This document shows, piece after piece, positions 15,599-23,103 of a stretch of 64,000 nucleotides of DNA. The stretch's first letter is position 1. Each line of letters opens with the position of its first letter. A program made the position numbers and the translations under genes. The notes under the pieces were generated by a model. That model had not been told where the DNA came from and made no database searches. It was given only the letters and a program-made list of their open reading frames with translations. The stretch covers positions 29,026 through 93,025 of the forward strand of contig CANFLU010000008.1 in assembly GCA_947447975.1 (NCBI GenBank). Direction: 5' to 3'. Origin of the DNA: Comamonadaceae bacterium. GTDB taxonomy: Bacteria > Pseudomonadota > Gammaproteobacteria > Burkholderiales > Burkholderiaceae_C.

Positions 15599-17287
15599 AT
15601 GTATACGAATCGGAATCGGATTTATTCCGCGCTCCTTAGGCTCTTCCTCGTCGTCGGCCTTGGTGCAGGTCTTACGGCCTGCACCAGCGATCCTGGCCTG
15701 CATAAGGATCTTGCTGCTGTGGCAACCAAGATCCCCCAGGTCAGCGCCAGACATGGGATGGTCGCCTCAGCCCACCCGCTCGCCTCGCAAGCGGGCCTGA
15801 CGATCCTCAAGGCCGGAGGCAATGCCGTGGATGCAGCGGTGGCCACCGCATTTGCCAACAGCGTTGTCGAACCCAACGCGAACGGTCTCGGTGGCGAGGG
15901 GATGATGGTGATCTGGCTTGCCGACCAGCGCAAGGCCGTCGCTATCGACTACCGCTCGATGGCGCCCTTGGCCGACAAAACCGGTCAAAAATGGCCATCG
16001 TCGGGCCCGCTGTCAGTGGCAGTACCTGGTACGGTAGCCGGTCTGTGCATGGCACTCGAAAAATATGGAACCAAGAGCCTGCAAGAGGTTATGGCTCCGG
16101 CCATCAGGCTCGCAGAGGACGGCTTCGTCATCAGCCCCACCCTTTCGCAAAGTATTGCGGACGACTTCGGCGCCATCAACAAGGAAGCCCCGCTCGCCAA
16201 GATCCTTGCACCTGAAGGACTGCCGCTGGAAGCCGGCGAGGTCCTCAAGAATCCGGATCTCGCCAAGAGTTTGCGCAAGATTGCAGCAGGGGGCCGCGAC
16301 GTGTTCTACAAGGGCGAACTGGCCGATGCGATCGCTAGCGACATGGCGGCAAAAGGGGGACTGATTAGCAAAGCCGACCTCGCGGCCTACCAAGCTATTG
16401 AGCGCGATCCGGTGCGCGGGAGCTACCGCGGATTTGACATCCTTTCGGCGCCACCACCTGTTAGCGGACTGACCGTCATCGAGAGCCTCCACATTCTGGA
16501 GAACTTCGACTTGGTGAAGCACGCGCCGCTTTCTAAGGCTAACGTCCACCTGATTGCCGAAGCCCTGAAGCGGGGCTTTGCCGACAATGCCGAATACATT
16601 GGGGATCCCGCATTCGCCAAAGTCCCCGTGGCAAGGCTGCTATCGAAGGGCTACGCCAAGTCGCTCGCGCAAGACATCCCCCTGGACATAGCGAGCCGTG
16701 AAATCAAGGCCGGTGAGCCGAGCAATGAGCATCCGAGCACGACGCACATGTCGACCGCAGACCAAATGGGTAATATGGTTGCACTGACCCAGACAATCTC
16801 CGGTTTCTGGGGCGCGCATACGATTCCCGCTGGTACCGGCATCATCCTTAACAACGAGATGCAGAACTGGTCAAGCAAGGGACCCAATACCTACGCCCCC
16901 GGCAAACGCATGCGGACCACCATTGCGCCGACGATACTGCTCAAGGACGGACAGGTCTTCGCCTCCCTCGGTACACCCGGTGCCGCCCGAATCATCTCCA
17001 CTATGGTGATCCTTATTACCAATCTCGTTGATCACGGAATGACCATTCAGCAGGCAATAGAGTCTCCGCGGTTTTACACCCGCGAGTCAGAGAAGAATAT
17101 TCACCTCGAGTCCCGGATTCCAGGACAAACCCTCGAGGAACTCAAGACAATGGGCTACTCCACGAGCGTAAAGGGAGCGTACGACCTTTTCTTCGGCGGT
17201 GCCCAAGGGATCGTCGTCGACCCGAAGCGACACATTTTTACCGGCGGCGCTGATCCGCGCCGCGACGGCGCGGTACTGGGCTATTGA
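15599..17287 (+). CDS. gamma-glutamyltransferase family lipoprotein (variant pocket)
   Basis: An Ntn-hydrolase of 562 residues with a lipoprotein signal (L-T-A-C lipobox, Cys ~28), so membrane-anchored. The self-processing site is Thr381 in P-S-T-T-H-M-S. Compared with classical GGT and with the paralogue at 10404, two pocket positions differ. The N-N-E-M-D-D segment is N-N-E-M-Q-N (Asn423 where E. coli GGT has Asp433, which binds the donor alpha-amino group), and the oxyanion Ser-Ser pair is Thr-Thr (M-R-T-T-I-A-P-T). Loss of alpha-amino recognition would fit cleavage inside a PGA chain or transfer to an anchor, as CapD does in Bacillus anthracis; this is an inference. An AGGAG site precedes the ATG. 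Confidence 0.87.
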   Translation: MYTNRNRIYSALLRLFLVVGLGAGLTACTSDPGLHKDLAAVATKIPQVSARHGMVASAHPLASQAGLTILKAGGNAVDAAVATAFANSVVEPNANGLGGEGMMVIWLADQRKAVAIDYRSMAPLADKTGQKWPSSGPLSVAVPGTVAGLCMALEKYGTKSLQEVMAPAIRLAEDGFVISPTLSQSIADDFGAINKEAPLAKILAPEGLPLEAGEVLKNPDLAKSLRKIAAGGRDVFYKGELADAIASDMAAKGGLISKADLAAYQAIERDPVRGSYRGFDILSAPPPVSGLTVIESLHILENFDLVKHAPLSKANVHLIAEALKRGFADNAEYIGDPAFAKVPVARLLSKGYAKSLAQDIPLDIASREIKAGEPSNEHPSTTHMSTADQMGNMVALTQTISGFWGAHTIPAGTGIILNNEMQNWSSKGPNTYAPGKRMRTTIAPTILLKDGQVFASLGTPGAARIISTMVILITNLVDHGMTIQQAIESPRFYTRESEKNIHLESRIPGQTLEELKTMGYSTSVKGAYDLFFGGAQGIVVDPKRHIFTGGADPRRDGAVLGY

Positions 17288-17371
17288 TGCACAGCAGGGG
17301 AAGCGTCGCCTGCGGCGAGCCCGTCTGACCAGTATCCTCCGATCAGCCTATTCAAAGAGTATTTAAAGACC

Positions 17372-18451
17372 ATGAGAAGACGTACCGCTATATCCCTCAT
17401 TGGCCTGCCCTTGCTGCACCTGACAGCAGGCTGTGCCGGCGTCCGGTCGTCCGACCAAAAGTCTCCCAACGCTGCGTTCAGGACCGAAATGAAGCCGGGA
17501 AGCGGCGTCACGGCCCAGCGCCGGCTCTCGGAGTGGCTGCCCTCGCTCGCCGGAACGCCTGGCGATACCGCAGTTTTCGTCCTGCAGGGCAAGGAGCCGG
17601 GGCCCACGGTGTTCGTAGCCGGCGGCACCCACAATATGGAGATGGCGGGGGTCATCGCGGCGGCCATTCTCGTGGAGCGGGCGGTGGTCCAGCGCGGACG
17701 CCTCATCGTGGTACCGCGTGCCAACGCCTCTGGCGCAAGCTGGCGCGATCCCAAAGACCTTGGGCCGGGTCAGTACACCTTCGATACGGCGTCCGCCAAG
17801 CGCACCTTCGCCGTTGGCACCCGCCTGACGCACCCTTCCCATCAAGGTGAACCCGACCCCTCGAGCTACCTGCACCCGGACTCCCGGGAAAAGCTTCCGG
17901 GCTTCGAGATGCGCAATCTCAACCGCGCCCACCCAGGCAAAGCCGATGGCAACCTGACGCAGAGGATGGCCTACGCCTTGACACGGCTGATCGCAAGCGA
18001 AGGAGCCACGGTCGCGTTCGACCTCCACGAGGCTGGACCGAGTTCTAGGCTGGCCTGGCTGATCATCGCCAACCCCAAAAATATCGAGCAAGCCGCAAAC
18101 GCGGCCCTGGACCTGGGCGACCGCGGGATCGATATGCGGATCGAGGCAAGTTCATCCACCTTCCGGGGACTTTCGCACCGCGAGTGGGGCGACGCCACGA
18201 AAGCAGCGGCTTACCTGATCGAGACGCCCAATCCGTATCAGGTTTCCTCCTACGACGGTGATCATTTGCTCGACCCGCGGCACGAAGCGGAGTTCCCCCT
18301 GTGGATGCGCGTCGGGGGCCACCTCGAAGCCGTCATGGCCATCCTCCATGTGCACAACACGGACGTGGTACCCACGGCGCGTTTTGAGGCCGTCGGCGTA
18401 CCCAGTCTGGCCGAACTGAAGGCGCGTGGGATTGGCGCCTTCCTGAACTAA
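17372..18451 (+). CDS. M14/AstE-like zinc metallohydrolase, lipoprotein
   Basis: A protein of 359 residues, paralogous to the one at 14337-15554. The N-terminus has three arginines (M-R-R-R-T), a hydrophobic core and L-T-A-G-C, so it is probably a lipoprotein. The zinc-site pattern is H87-x-x-E90 (G-G-T-H-N-M-E-M) and His219 (F-D-L-H-E-A-G). The conserved N-L-N-R-A-H/Y-P-G-K/R-x-D-G segment and R-G-L-S-H-R-E-W/L-G-D-A are shared with the paralogue. Position between the lipoprotein GGT and pgsB suggests a partner in trimming or anchoring gamma-glutamyl polymer at the cell surface. The reaction is unproven. Confidence 0.78.
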   Translation: MRRRTAISLIGLPLLHLTAGCAGVRSSDQKSPNAAFRTEMKPGSGVTAQRRLSEWLPSLAGTPGDTAVFVLQGKEPGPTVFVAGGTHNMEMAGVIAAAILVERAVVQRGRLIVVPRANASGASWRDPKDLGPGQYTFDTASAKRTFAVGTRLTHPSHQGEPDPSSYLHPDSREKLPGFEMRNLNRAHPGKADGNLTQRMAYALTRLIASEGATVAFDLHEAGPSSRLAWLIIANPKNIEQAANAALDLGDRGIDMRIEASSSTFRGLSHREWGDATKAAAYLIETPNPYQVSSYDGDHLLDPRHEAEFPLWMRVGGHLEAVMAILHVHNTDVVPTARFEAVGVPSLAELKARGIGAFLN

Positions 18452-18470
18452 GCGCAGTACCAGCGGCGAG

Positions 18471-19013
18471 ATGCAAGACTGGTCCAGACTTCGTGGTGCG
18501 CAGGTCCTCGCGTTTGCCCGGTCCGTCGTCGGCGCCAGCCCTGGCGGCCGCGCGGCGGCACCCGAGCTGTTCACCGCGGCCTCGGACGATGGTCCGGCCT
18601 TCGCGGAGGCACATGCCTCGATCCTGGCGATCCCCGCTTGGGCCGGGGCCATAGGCGCCATTTTCTTGCGCAAACCGCTGCCATCGATCGAATCCGGCAG
18701 GAGTCTCCCAGACCTGCTCGTGGCTTGGATCGAACCCCGGCCCCAGCCGGGGCCAGGCTTTCCGAGCCAACTCGCCCTTGACCTGCCGACAGGGCGCTAC
18801 GTGATCTCGACCTATGACGGCGAGAAGCGCCTCGCAGTCGGATCAGAAACCGCCTGTGGAACGCCGCTCTTGTGTGGGCCACCGTTCGACGGGGCGGCCT
18901 TGGCGGTTCTCGTCCGCCCCTGGCCGGGCCCATGGGATAAAGTTTTGGACAGCGCGGTCCACCGCCAAGCAAGCCGCCAGCCCAAGCCCTTCAGCATGGC
19001 ATCCCGCCCATGA
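18471..19013 (+). CDS. unknown protein translationally coupled to pgsB
   Basis: An ORF of 180 residues with the GC-rich third-position pattern of its neighbours. Its TGA overlaps the pgsB start (ATGA), which supports real translation. There is no signal peptide and no clear membrane helix. The C-terminal half (L-P-T-G-R-Y-V-I-S-T-Y-D-G followed by a run of short strands ending in V-L-V-R-P-W) vaguely resembles the terminal beta-sandwich that closes some glycoside hydrolases. It could therefore be a stand-alone accessory domain or the remnant of a larger gene. I assign no function. The start codon is not strongly supported (GGCGAG immediately upstream). Confidence 0.55.
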   Translation: MQDWSRLRGAQVLAFARSVVGASPGGRAAAPELFTAASDDGPAFAEAHASILAIPAWAGAIGAIFLRKPLPSIESGRSLPDLLVAWIEPRPQPGPGFPSQLALDLPTGRYVISTYDGEKRLAVGSETACGTPLLCGPPFDGAALAVLVRPWPGPWDKVLDSAVHRQASRQPKPFSMASRP

Positions 19014-20155
19014 CCACCTTCACCATACTGGCCTGTCTGGGCTATCTGGCCTGGTTGGTTCTCGAAAATCACCTCGCGCGCAAACACAGAAGCGCTATTG
19101 GCCATGTCATCCATGTGAACGGCATTCGCGGCAAGTCATCGGTAAGCCGGCTAATCGACGCCGGGTTGCGCGCTGGCGGGTTGCGCGTCCTGAGCAAGAC
19201 CACCGGCACCTGCCCGACACGCATCGATACAAACGGCGTGGAAATCCCACTCGTGCGTTGGGGCAGGCCCAGCATCAAAGAACAACTGCGCATCCTGCGC
19301 CTGGCGGCCCGGCAGCAGGCCGACGTTCTGGTCATTGAATGCATGGCCGTCCTGCCAGCCTATCAAAAAATCAGCGAGGAACGCATGCTGCGATCAGACA
19401 TCGGCGTGATCACCAACGTGCGCCCCGATCATCTGGACGAGATGGGCGAGACGCTGGATGCCATTGCCGCATCATTGAGCAATACCATCCCCACGGGCGG
19501 CAAGCTGTTTACGGCAGACGCCGCCTATGCCGACTTCTTCGCCGAGCGGGCCAAATCCAAAGGGACCTCACTTGTGCTAACCAACAGCGACGACGTCCAC
19601 GGCCATGCCGTGGATTTCGCCGAGAACCTCGCGCTGGCGCTGGCGGTGTGTCAACACCTGGGTATCGACCGCGCAACGGCGCTCAAGGGCATGGCGCACT
19701 ACCGCCCCGACCCTGGCGCGTTCAGGGTCGAGCGTTCCGTCGGCAAGTTCGGTAAGCAGCTGGTATTTCTCAATGCTATGGCGGCCAACGATCCGGCATC
19801 GGCCGAGAAGATTCTTGACTGGGTGCAGGCGCAGGGGCTGATGGCCTCCGGACGCCGAATGCTGCTGATCAACAACCGCTACGACCGCCCAGCGCGCTTT
19901 CGGCAATTCGTCGACTTTGCAGTCCAGCACCAGGACCGCTTCGACGCCTTTGTCGCCGCTGGGGCCGGCCGGCTGCTATTGCGCCGGGCGCTTAGCAAGC
20001 GAGGGATTGCGCTGGAGCGGATCACGCGACTAGGAAGCTACGCCGAACTCTGCGCGCTGGAGCATGATGCGGTAGTTTTCGCCGTGGGCAACATCGTCGG
20101 CTCGGGGCAAGCCCGCTGGGGGGCGCACCCACACACCGGTATTTCACATGTCTGA
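19010..20155 (+). CDS. pgsB: poly-gamma-glutamate synthase subunit PgsB/CapB
   Basis: A protein of 381 residues with an N-terminal hydrophobic helix (3-~19) and the ATP-binding motif of the Mur-ligase-like amide ligases, H-V-N-G-I-R-G-K-S-S-V-S-R-L-I (~33-47). That motif is highly characteristic of PgsB/CapB. It continues with the V-I-E-C-M-A-V/L-P-x-Y-Q segment and I-T-N-V-R-P-D-H-L-D-E-M-G. PgsB catalyses ATP-dependent gamma-linkage of glutamate at the inner membrane together with PgsC. Length is close to that of the Bacillus proteins (~390-460). It overlaps the upstream unknown ORF by four bases and pgsC by eight bases, so the synthase genes are tightly coupled. Confidence 0.93.
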   Translation: MTTFTILACLGYLAWLVLENHLARKHRSAIGHVIHVNGIRGKSSVSRLIDAGLRAGGLRVLSKTTGTCPTRIDTNGVEIPLVRWGRPSIKEQLRILRLAARQQADVLVIECMAVLPAYQKISEERMLRSDIGVITNVRPDHLDEMGETLDAIAASLSNTIPTGGKLFTADAAYADFFAERAKSKGTSLVLTNSDDVHGHAVDFAENLALALAVCQHLGIDRATALKGMAHYRPDPGAFRVERSVGKFGKQLVFLNAMAANDPASAEKILDWVQAQGLMASGRRMLLINNRYDRPARFRQFVDFAVQHQDRFDAFVAAGAGRLLLRRALSKRGIALERITRLGSYAELCALEHDAVVFAVGNIVGSGQARWGAHPHTGISHV

Positions 20156-20591
20156 CGAACTGATCATCTTTGGCGTGTTGGCCAGCATGGTCTTCCTCGA
20201 ACTCACCCAAATTTCGCCGGGCGGGATCATCGTCCCCGGGTATATCGCCCTGTTGCTCGACGATCCAGTGCGCGTGGCCATCACGATCGCACTTAGCATG
20301 GTCACCTGGGGCGTGGTCCGGCTGTTGTCCGAGGTGGTCATCTTGTTCGGCCGGCGCCATTTTGCAGTGTGCGTGGTGGTCAGTTTCCTGTTGCGCTACC
20401 TGACCGGACTGGCCGCCTCCGAGGCCAACCTACCGGTAAGTACGGCACTGGTCATCGGATACCTGGTGCCCGGCATTCTGGCCCACGAAATCGATCGCCA
20501 GGGTGCGGTGAAAACACTGTCGTCCATGCTAGTGGTGGCGGTGGCGCTGAAGCTGGTGGTCCTGGCGTTTGTCACATCCGGATACCCGTAA
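20148..20591 (+). CDS. pgsC: poly-gamma-glutamate synthase membrane subunit PgsC/CapC
   Basis: A protein of 147 residues, almost entirely hydrophobic, with four or five membrane segments. Its start is typical of PgsC (short polar N-terminus, then F-L-E-L-T-Q-I-S-P-G-G-I-I-V-P-G-Y). The G-Y-L-V-P-G-I-L-A-H-E-I-D-R-Q-G segment near the C-terminus is also characteristic. Length matches the Bacillus protein (~149). PgsC forms the membrane part of the PGA synthase with PgsB and probably helps export the chain. It overlaps the 3' end of pgsB by eight bases and is followed nine bases later by pgsW. Confidence 0.93.
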   Translation: MSDELIIFGVLASMVFLELTQISPGGIIVPGYIALLLDDPVRVAITIALSMVTWGVVRLLSEVVILFGRRHFAVCVVVSFLLRYLTGLAASEANLPVSTALVIGYLVPGILAHEIDRQGAVKTLSSMLVVAVALKLVVLAFVTSGYP

Positions 20592-20599
20592 GTTCCAGC

Positions 20600-21697
20600 A
20601 TGGCCACATGGACTCAAGGCTTTGAACGACGCGATGGACTATTGATCGCTGCGGCGGTAACACTCTATGTGGGGTACCTGTGTCTCGGGCATTTCAGTTC
20701 GGAGTCCCCATCGCCATGGTACGAAAAAAAATTAGCGGCATCACGCCTGGCGCAACAGGGAATGGCTGCCGTCAAACGCGAAAAGCGTGCACGCGGCATC
20801 TCGATCGATCGTGTCTCCGACGTCAACGAAACAGGAATGATAGGGATTCGCTACAGCGGCATGACGACGACCCTGGGCGTGCTCGAAGCCAAGCGAACTT
20901 CGACGCAGCCGGATTTTGCGGCGCTTGCCGTCGATCTCCTGCAGCAATGTGGCGCGCAGGACGGCGATCGCATCGCCGTGAACCTATCTGGATCGTTTCC
21001 GGCCCTCGGAATTTCCGTCCTGAGTGCGGCGCAGGTCATGCACCTGCGCGCCGTCGTGATTGCCTCGCTCGGCGCTTCGATGTGGGGCGCTAACGACCCT
21101 CGCTTTACCTGGTTGGACATGGTCCAGGCCATCCACGATACAACAGAGATCCGCACCCAGATGGCAGCAGTTTCGCTCGGCGGCGCCGGCGATGCCGGCC
21201 ATGATATGGACGACGAAATCCGCGAGCAGCTTCGAGCCCACATCAAGGCCAGCGCGATTCCATTGATCGAGGAGGTAGATTTTGAAAGCAACATCGCACA
21301 GCGAATGGCGCTGTATCTTGCCGGCGGCACCCCGGTCTGCTTTGTCAACGTCGGCGGGAACCTCGCTTCGGGTGGTGCGAAAGGCGACTATGGCGCGCTG
21401 CATCCAGGCCTCATCGGCTCCCAGGCTGCGTCTTCAGCAGGAACCGCCGGACTGATCGGTGCATTTCTTGAGCGCAAGGTTCCTGTCATTCACCTGCTCG
21501 ACATGAAGGCATTGGCATTGTTGGCCGGTTTGCCCTACGACCCGGTACCGGTTCCCGAACCCGGCAGCGGCGGCATCTTCCGCTCCCAACATTACAACCG
21601 CGCTTACATCATCGCACTGCTGGCCGTGGCCGCATCCTTGCTAGCGGCCTACGTTGGGATGGGGCGGCCGCGCAAGATAGTGTCGCCGATGCGCTAG
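20600..21697 (+). CDS. pgsW: poly-gamma-glutamate system protein PgsW
   Basis: A protein of 365 residues with one membrane helix near each end (~13-33 and ~330-350), leaving a large extracytoplasmic or cytoplasmic middle domain. The sequence (G-I-R-Y-S-G-M-T-T-T-L-G; N-L-S-G-S-F-P-A-L; V-N-V-G-G-N-L-A-S-G-G) matches my recollection of the poly-gamma-glutamate system protein named PgsW, found beside pgsBC in some non-Bacillus operons. Its function is unknown; it may replace PgsA/CapA, which is absent here. The ATG nine bases after pgsC was chosen; a longer in-frame extension overlaps pgsC and is not needed. Confidence 0.85.
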   Translation: MATWTQGFERRDGLLIAAAVTLYVGYLCLGHFSSESPSPWYEKKLAASRLAQQGMAAVKREKRARGISIDRVSDVNETGMIGIRYSGMTTTLGVLEAKRTSTQPDFAALAVDLLQQCGAQDGDRIAVNLSGSFPALGISVLSAAQVMHLRAVVIASLGASMWGANDPRFTWLDMVQAIHDTTEIRTQMAAVSLGGAGDAGHDMDDEIREQLRAHIKASAIPLIEEVDFESNIAQRMALYLAGGTPVCFVNVGGNLASGGAKGDYGALHPGLIGSQAASSAGTAGLIGAFLERKVPVIHLLDMKALALLAGLPYDPVPVPEPGSGGIFRSQHYNRAYIIALLAVAASLLAAYVGMGRPRKIVSPMR

Positions 21698-21720
21698 CGA
21701 AAACGCAAGGCGAAGTGGCT

Positions 21721-21741
21721 GCGGTATTGAACCGCTTTTTT
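21721..21741 (+). terminator. intrinsic terminator after pgsW
   Basis: A 5-base stem (GCGGT 21721-21725, ACCGC 21731-21735) with a 5-base loop is followed by six T. It lies 24 bases after the pgsW stop. A second small hairpin (CGAGT 21751-21755, ACTCG 21762-21766) follows. It probably ends the ggt-pgs operon and separates it from the dehydrogenase gene. Confidence 0.65.
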
Positions 21742-21787
21742 ATTAAAGCGCGAGTTTCTATACTCGTTTGATCAACCTGGAGTCGTG

Positions 21788-23014
21788 ATGGATGTGTGTG
21801 TTTTAGGGGCTGGCATCGTGGGCCTGGCCTGCGCGTATGAACTCGACCGCCAAGGCGCGCAGGTGACCGTAGTCGATAGGGCGACGCCGGGCGCGGGCGC
21901 TAGCGGTGGCAATGGCGCTCAGTTGAGTTACAGCTATGTGCAGCCGCTGGCAGATGGCTCGATCTGGGGGCAGTTGCCCAAGCTCTTTCTGTCCAGTGAC
22001 TCGCCGCTCAAATTTCGCCCGCAGTGGGACCTGGCGCAATGGCGCTGGGGCCTGGCATTCTTGCAGGCCTGCAATGCACAGGCCTCGTCGCGCACTACGG
22101 CCAAGTTGCTGGACTTGGCAGCGCTGAGCCGTGCCGGCCTGGACCGCATGCGCGCGGCACACCAGCCGGACTGCGACTTCTCCAGCACCGGGAAGTTAGT
22201 GCTCTACCCTCATGCCAAGGCCTTCGCTGCCGCGCAGAAGCAGATGGACTTGCAAAGGGCATTGGGAAGCGAACAGTCTGCCCTGAGCGCCCAGGAAAGT
22301 TGCGAACTGGAGCCGTCGCTGGCCGCCTACCGCCAAAACATTGCGGGCGCTATTTACACCGCATCCGAGTGCGCGGTGGACTGCCTCAAGCTGTGCCAGG
22401 AATTGGAGCGCATTTTGCGCGCCCGCGGAGTGCGATTTTTGCTTGGAAAGCCGGTCACCACGCTGGAGACCCGGCAGCAGCGCATCGTGGCCGCACGCAC
22501 AGACACCCACACCATCGAGGCCAGCCAATTTGTATTGGCGCTGGGTAGCGAGAGCCCGCGCCTGGCACGCAGCGTAGGCGTACGCCTACCGGTGTATCCC
22601 ATCAAGGGCTACAGCATCACGCTGGATATTGCGCAGGTCTGGGCGCATGCAGCGCCCCGCATTAACGTGACGGACATTGCCCGCAAGGTGGTATTTGCCC
22701 GCATTGGTTCGCGATTGCGGGTGGCCGGCATGGCCGAATTGGTTGGCCATAACCTCCTAGTGCGGCCTAAGGCAATTGAAAGCCTTCAGCACAGCACACG
22801 CGCCCTATTCCCTACCTTGGAAGTTGGCAATGCCGATCTACCCTGGACGGGCTTGCGCCCGGCGACTCCCACCGGGCTGCCCATAGTGGGCGTGCCGCAG
22901 GGCGGACCACACAACCTGGTCGTCAACACGGGCCATGGCGCGCTGGGGCTGACGCTGGCGTTTGGCACAGCGCAGCAGGTGGCGCAGCAACTGCTGAAAA
23001 CGCCCGCGCCCTAA
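21788..23014 (+). CDS. FAD-dependent D-amino-acid dehydrogenase (DadA-like)
   Basis: A protein of 408 residues beginning with an FAD-binding Rossmann motif, V-L-G-A-G-I-V-G-L-A-C-A-Y-E-L, and ending with W-T-G-L-R-P-A-T-P-T-G-L-P-I-V-G and N-T-G-H-G-A-L-G-L-T, as in the D-amino-acid oxidase/DadA superfamily. It probably deaminates D-amino acids to 2-oxo acids, passing electrons to the respiratory chain. GGAG precedes the ATG at 21788; a GTG three bases earlier is the alternative. It lies just after the PGA cluster behind a terminator. PGA often contains D-glutamate, so a role in catabolising released D-Glu is possible but unproven; D-alanine is the default substrate. Confidence 0.82.
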   Translation: MDVCVLGAGIVGLACAYELDRQGAQVTVVDRATPGAGASGGNGAQLSYSYVQPLADGSIWGQLPKLFLSSDSPLKFRPQWDLAQWRWGLAFLQACNAQASSRTTAKLLDLAALSRAGLDRMRAAHQPDCDFSSTGKLVLYPHAKAFAAAQKQMDLQRALGSEQSALSAQESCELEPSLAAYRQNIAGAIYTASECAVDCLKLCQELERILRARGVRFLLGKPVTTLETRQQRIVAARTDTHTIEASQFVLALGSESPRLARSVGVRLPVYPIKGYSITLDIAQVWAHAAPRINVTDIARKVVFARIGSRLRVAGMAELVGHNLLVRPKAIESLQHSTRALFPTLEVGNADLPWTGLRPATPTGLPIVGVPQGGPHNLVVNTGHGALGLTLAFGTAQQVAQQLLKTPAP

Positions 23015-23103
23015 ATGCAAAAGACCAAGCGATACTGCGGATTGAAAAGGCCGCGCGAAGGTGCCATAGGCAGATTGGCTATAGCGTGGCCGCTAGCGCT
23101 TAC

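Noticed and set aside
20369-20599. N-terminal extension of pgsW overlapping pgsC
   Set aside because: The added residues are Arg/Gly-rich out-of-frame translation of pgsC; the ATG at 20600 gives a membrane helix near the start as expected.
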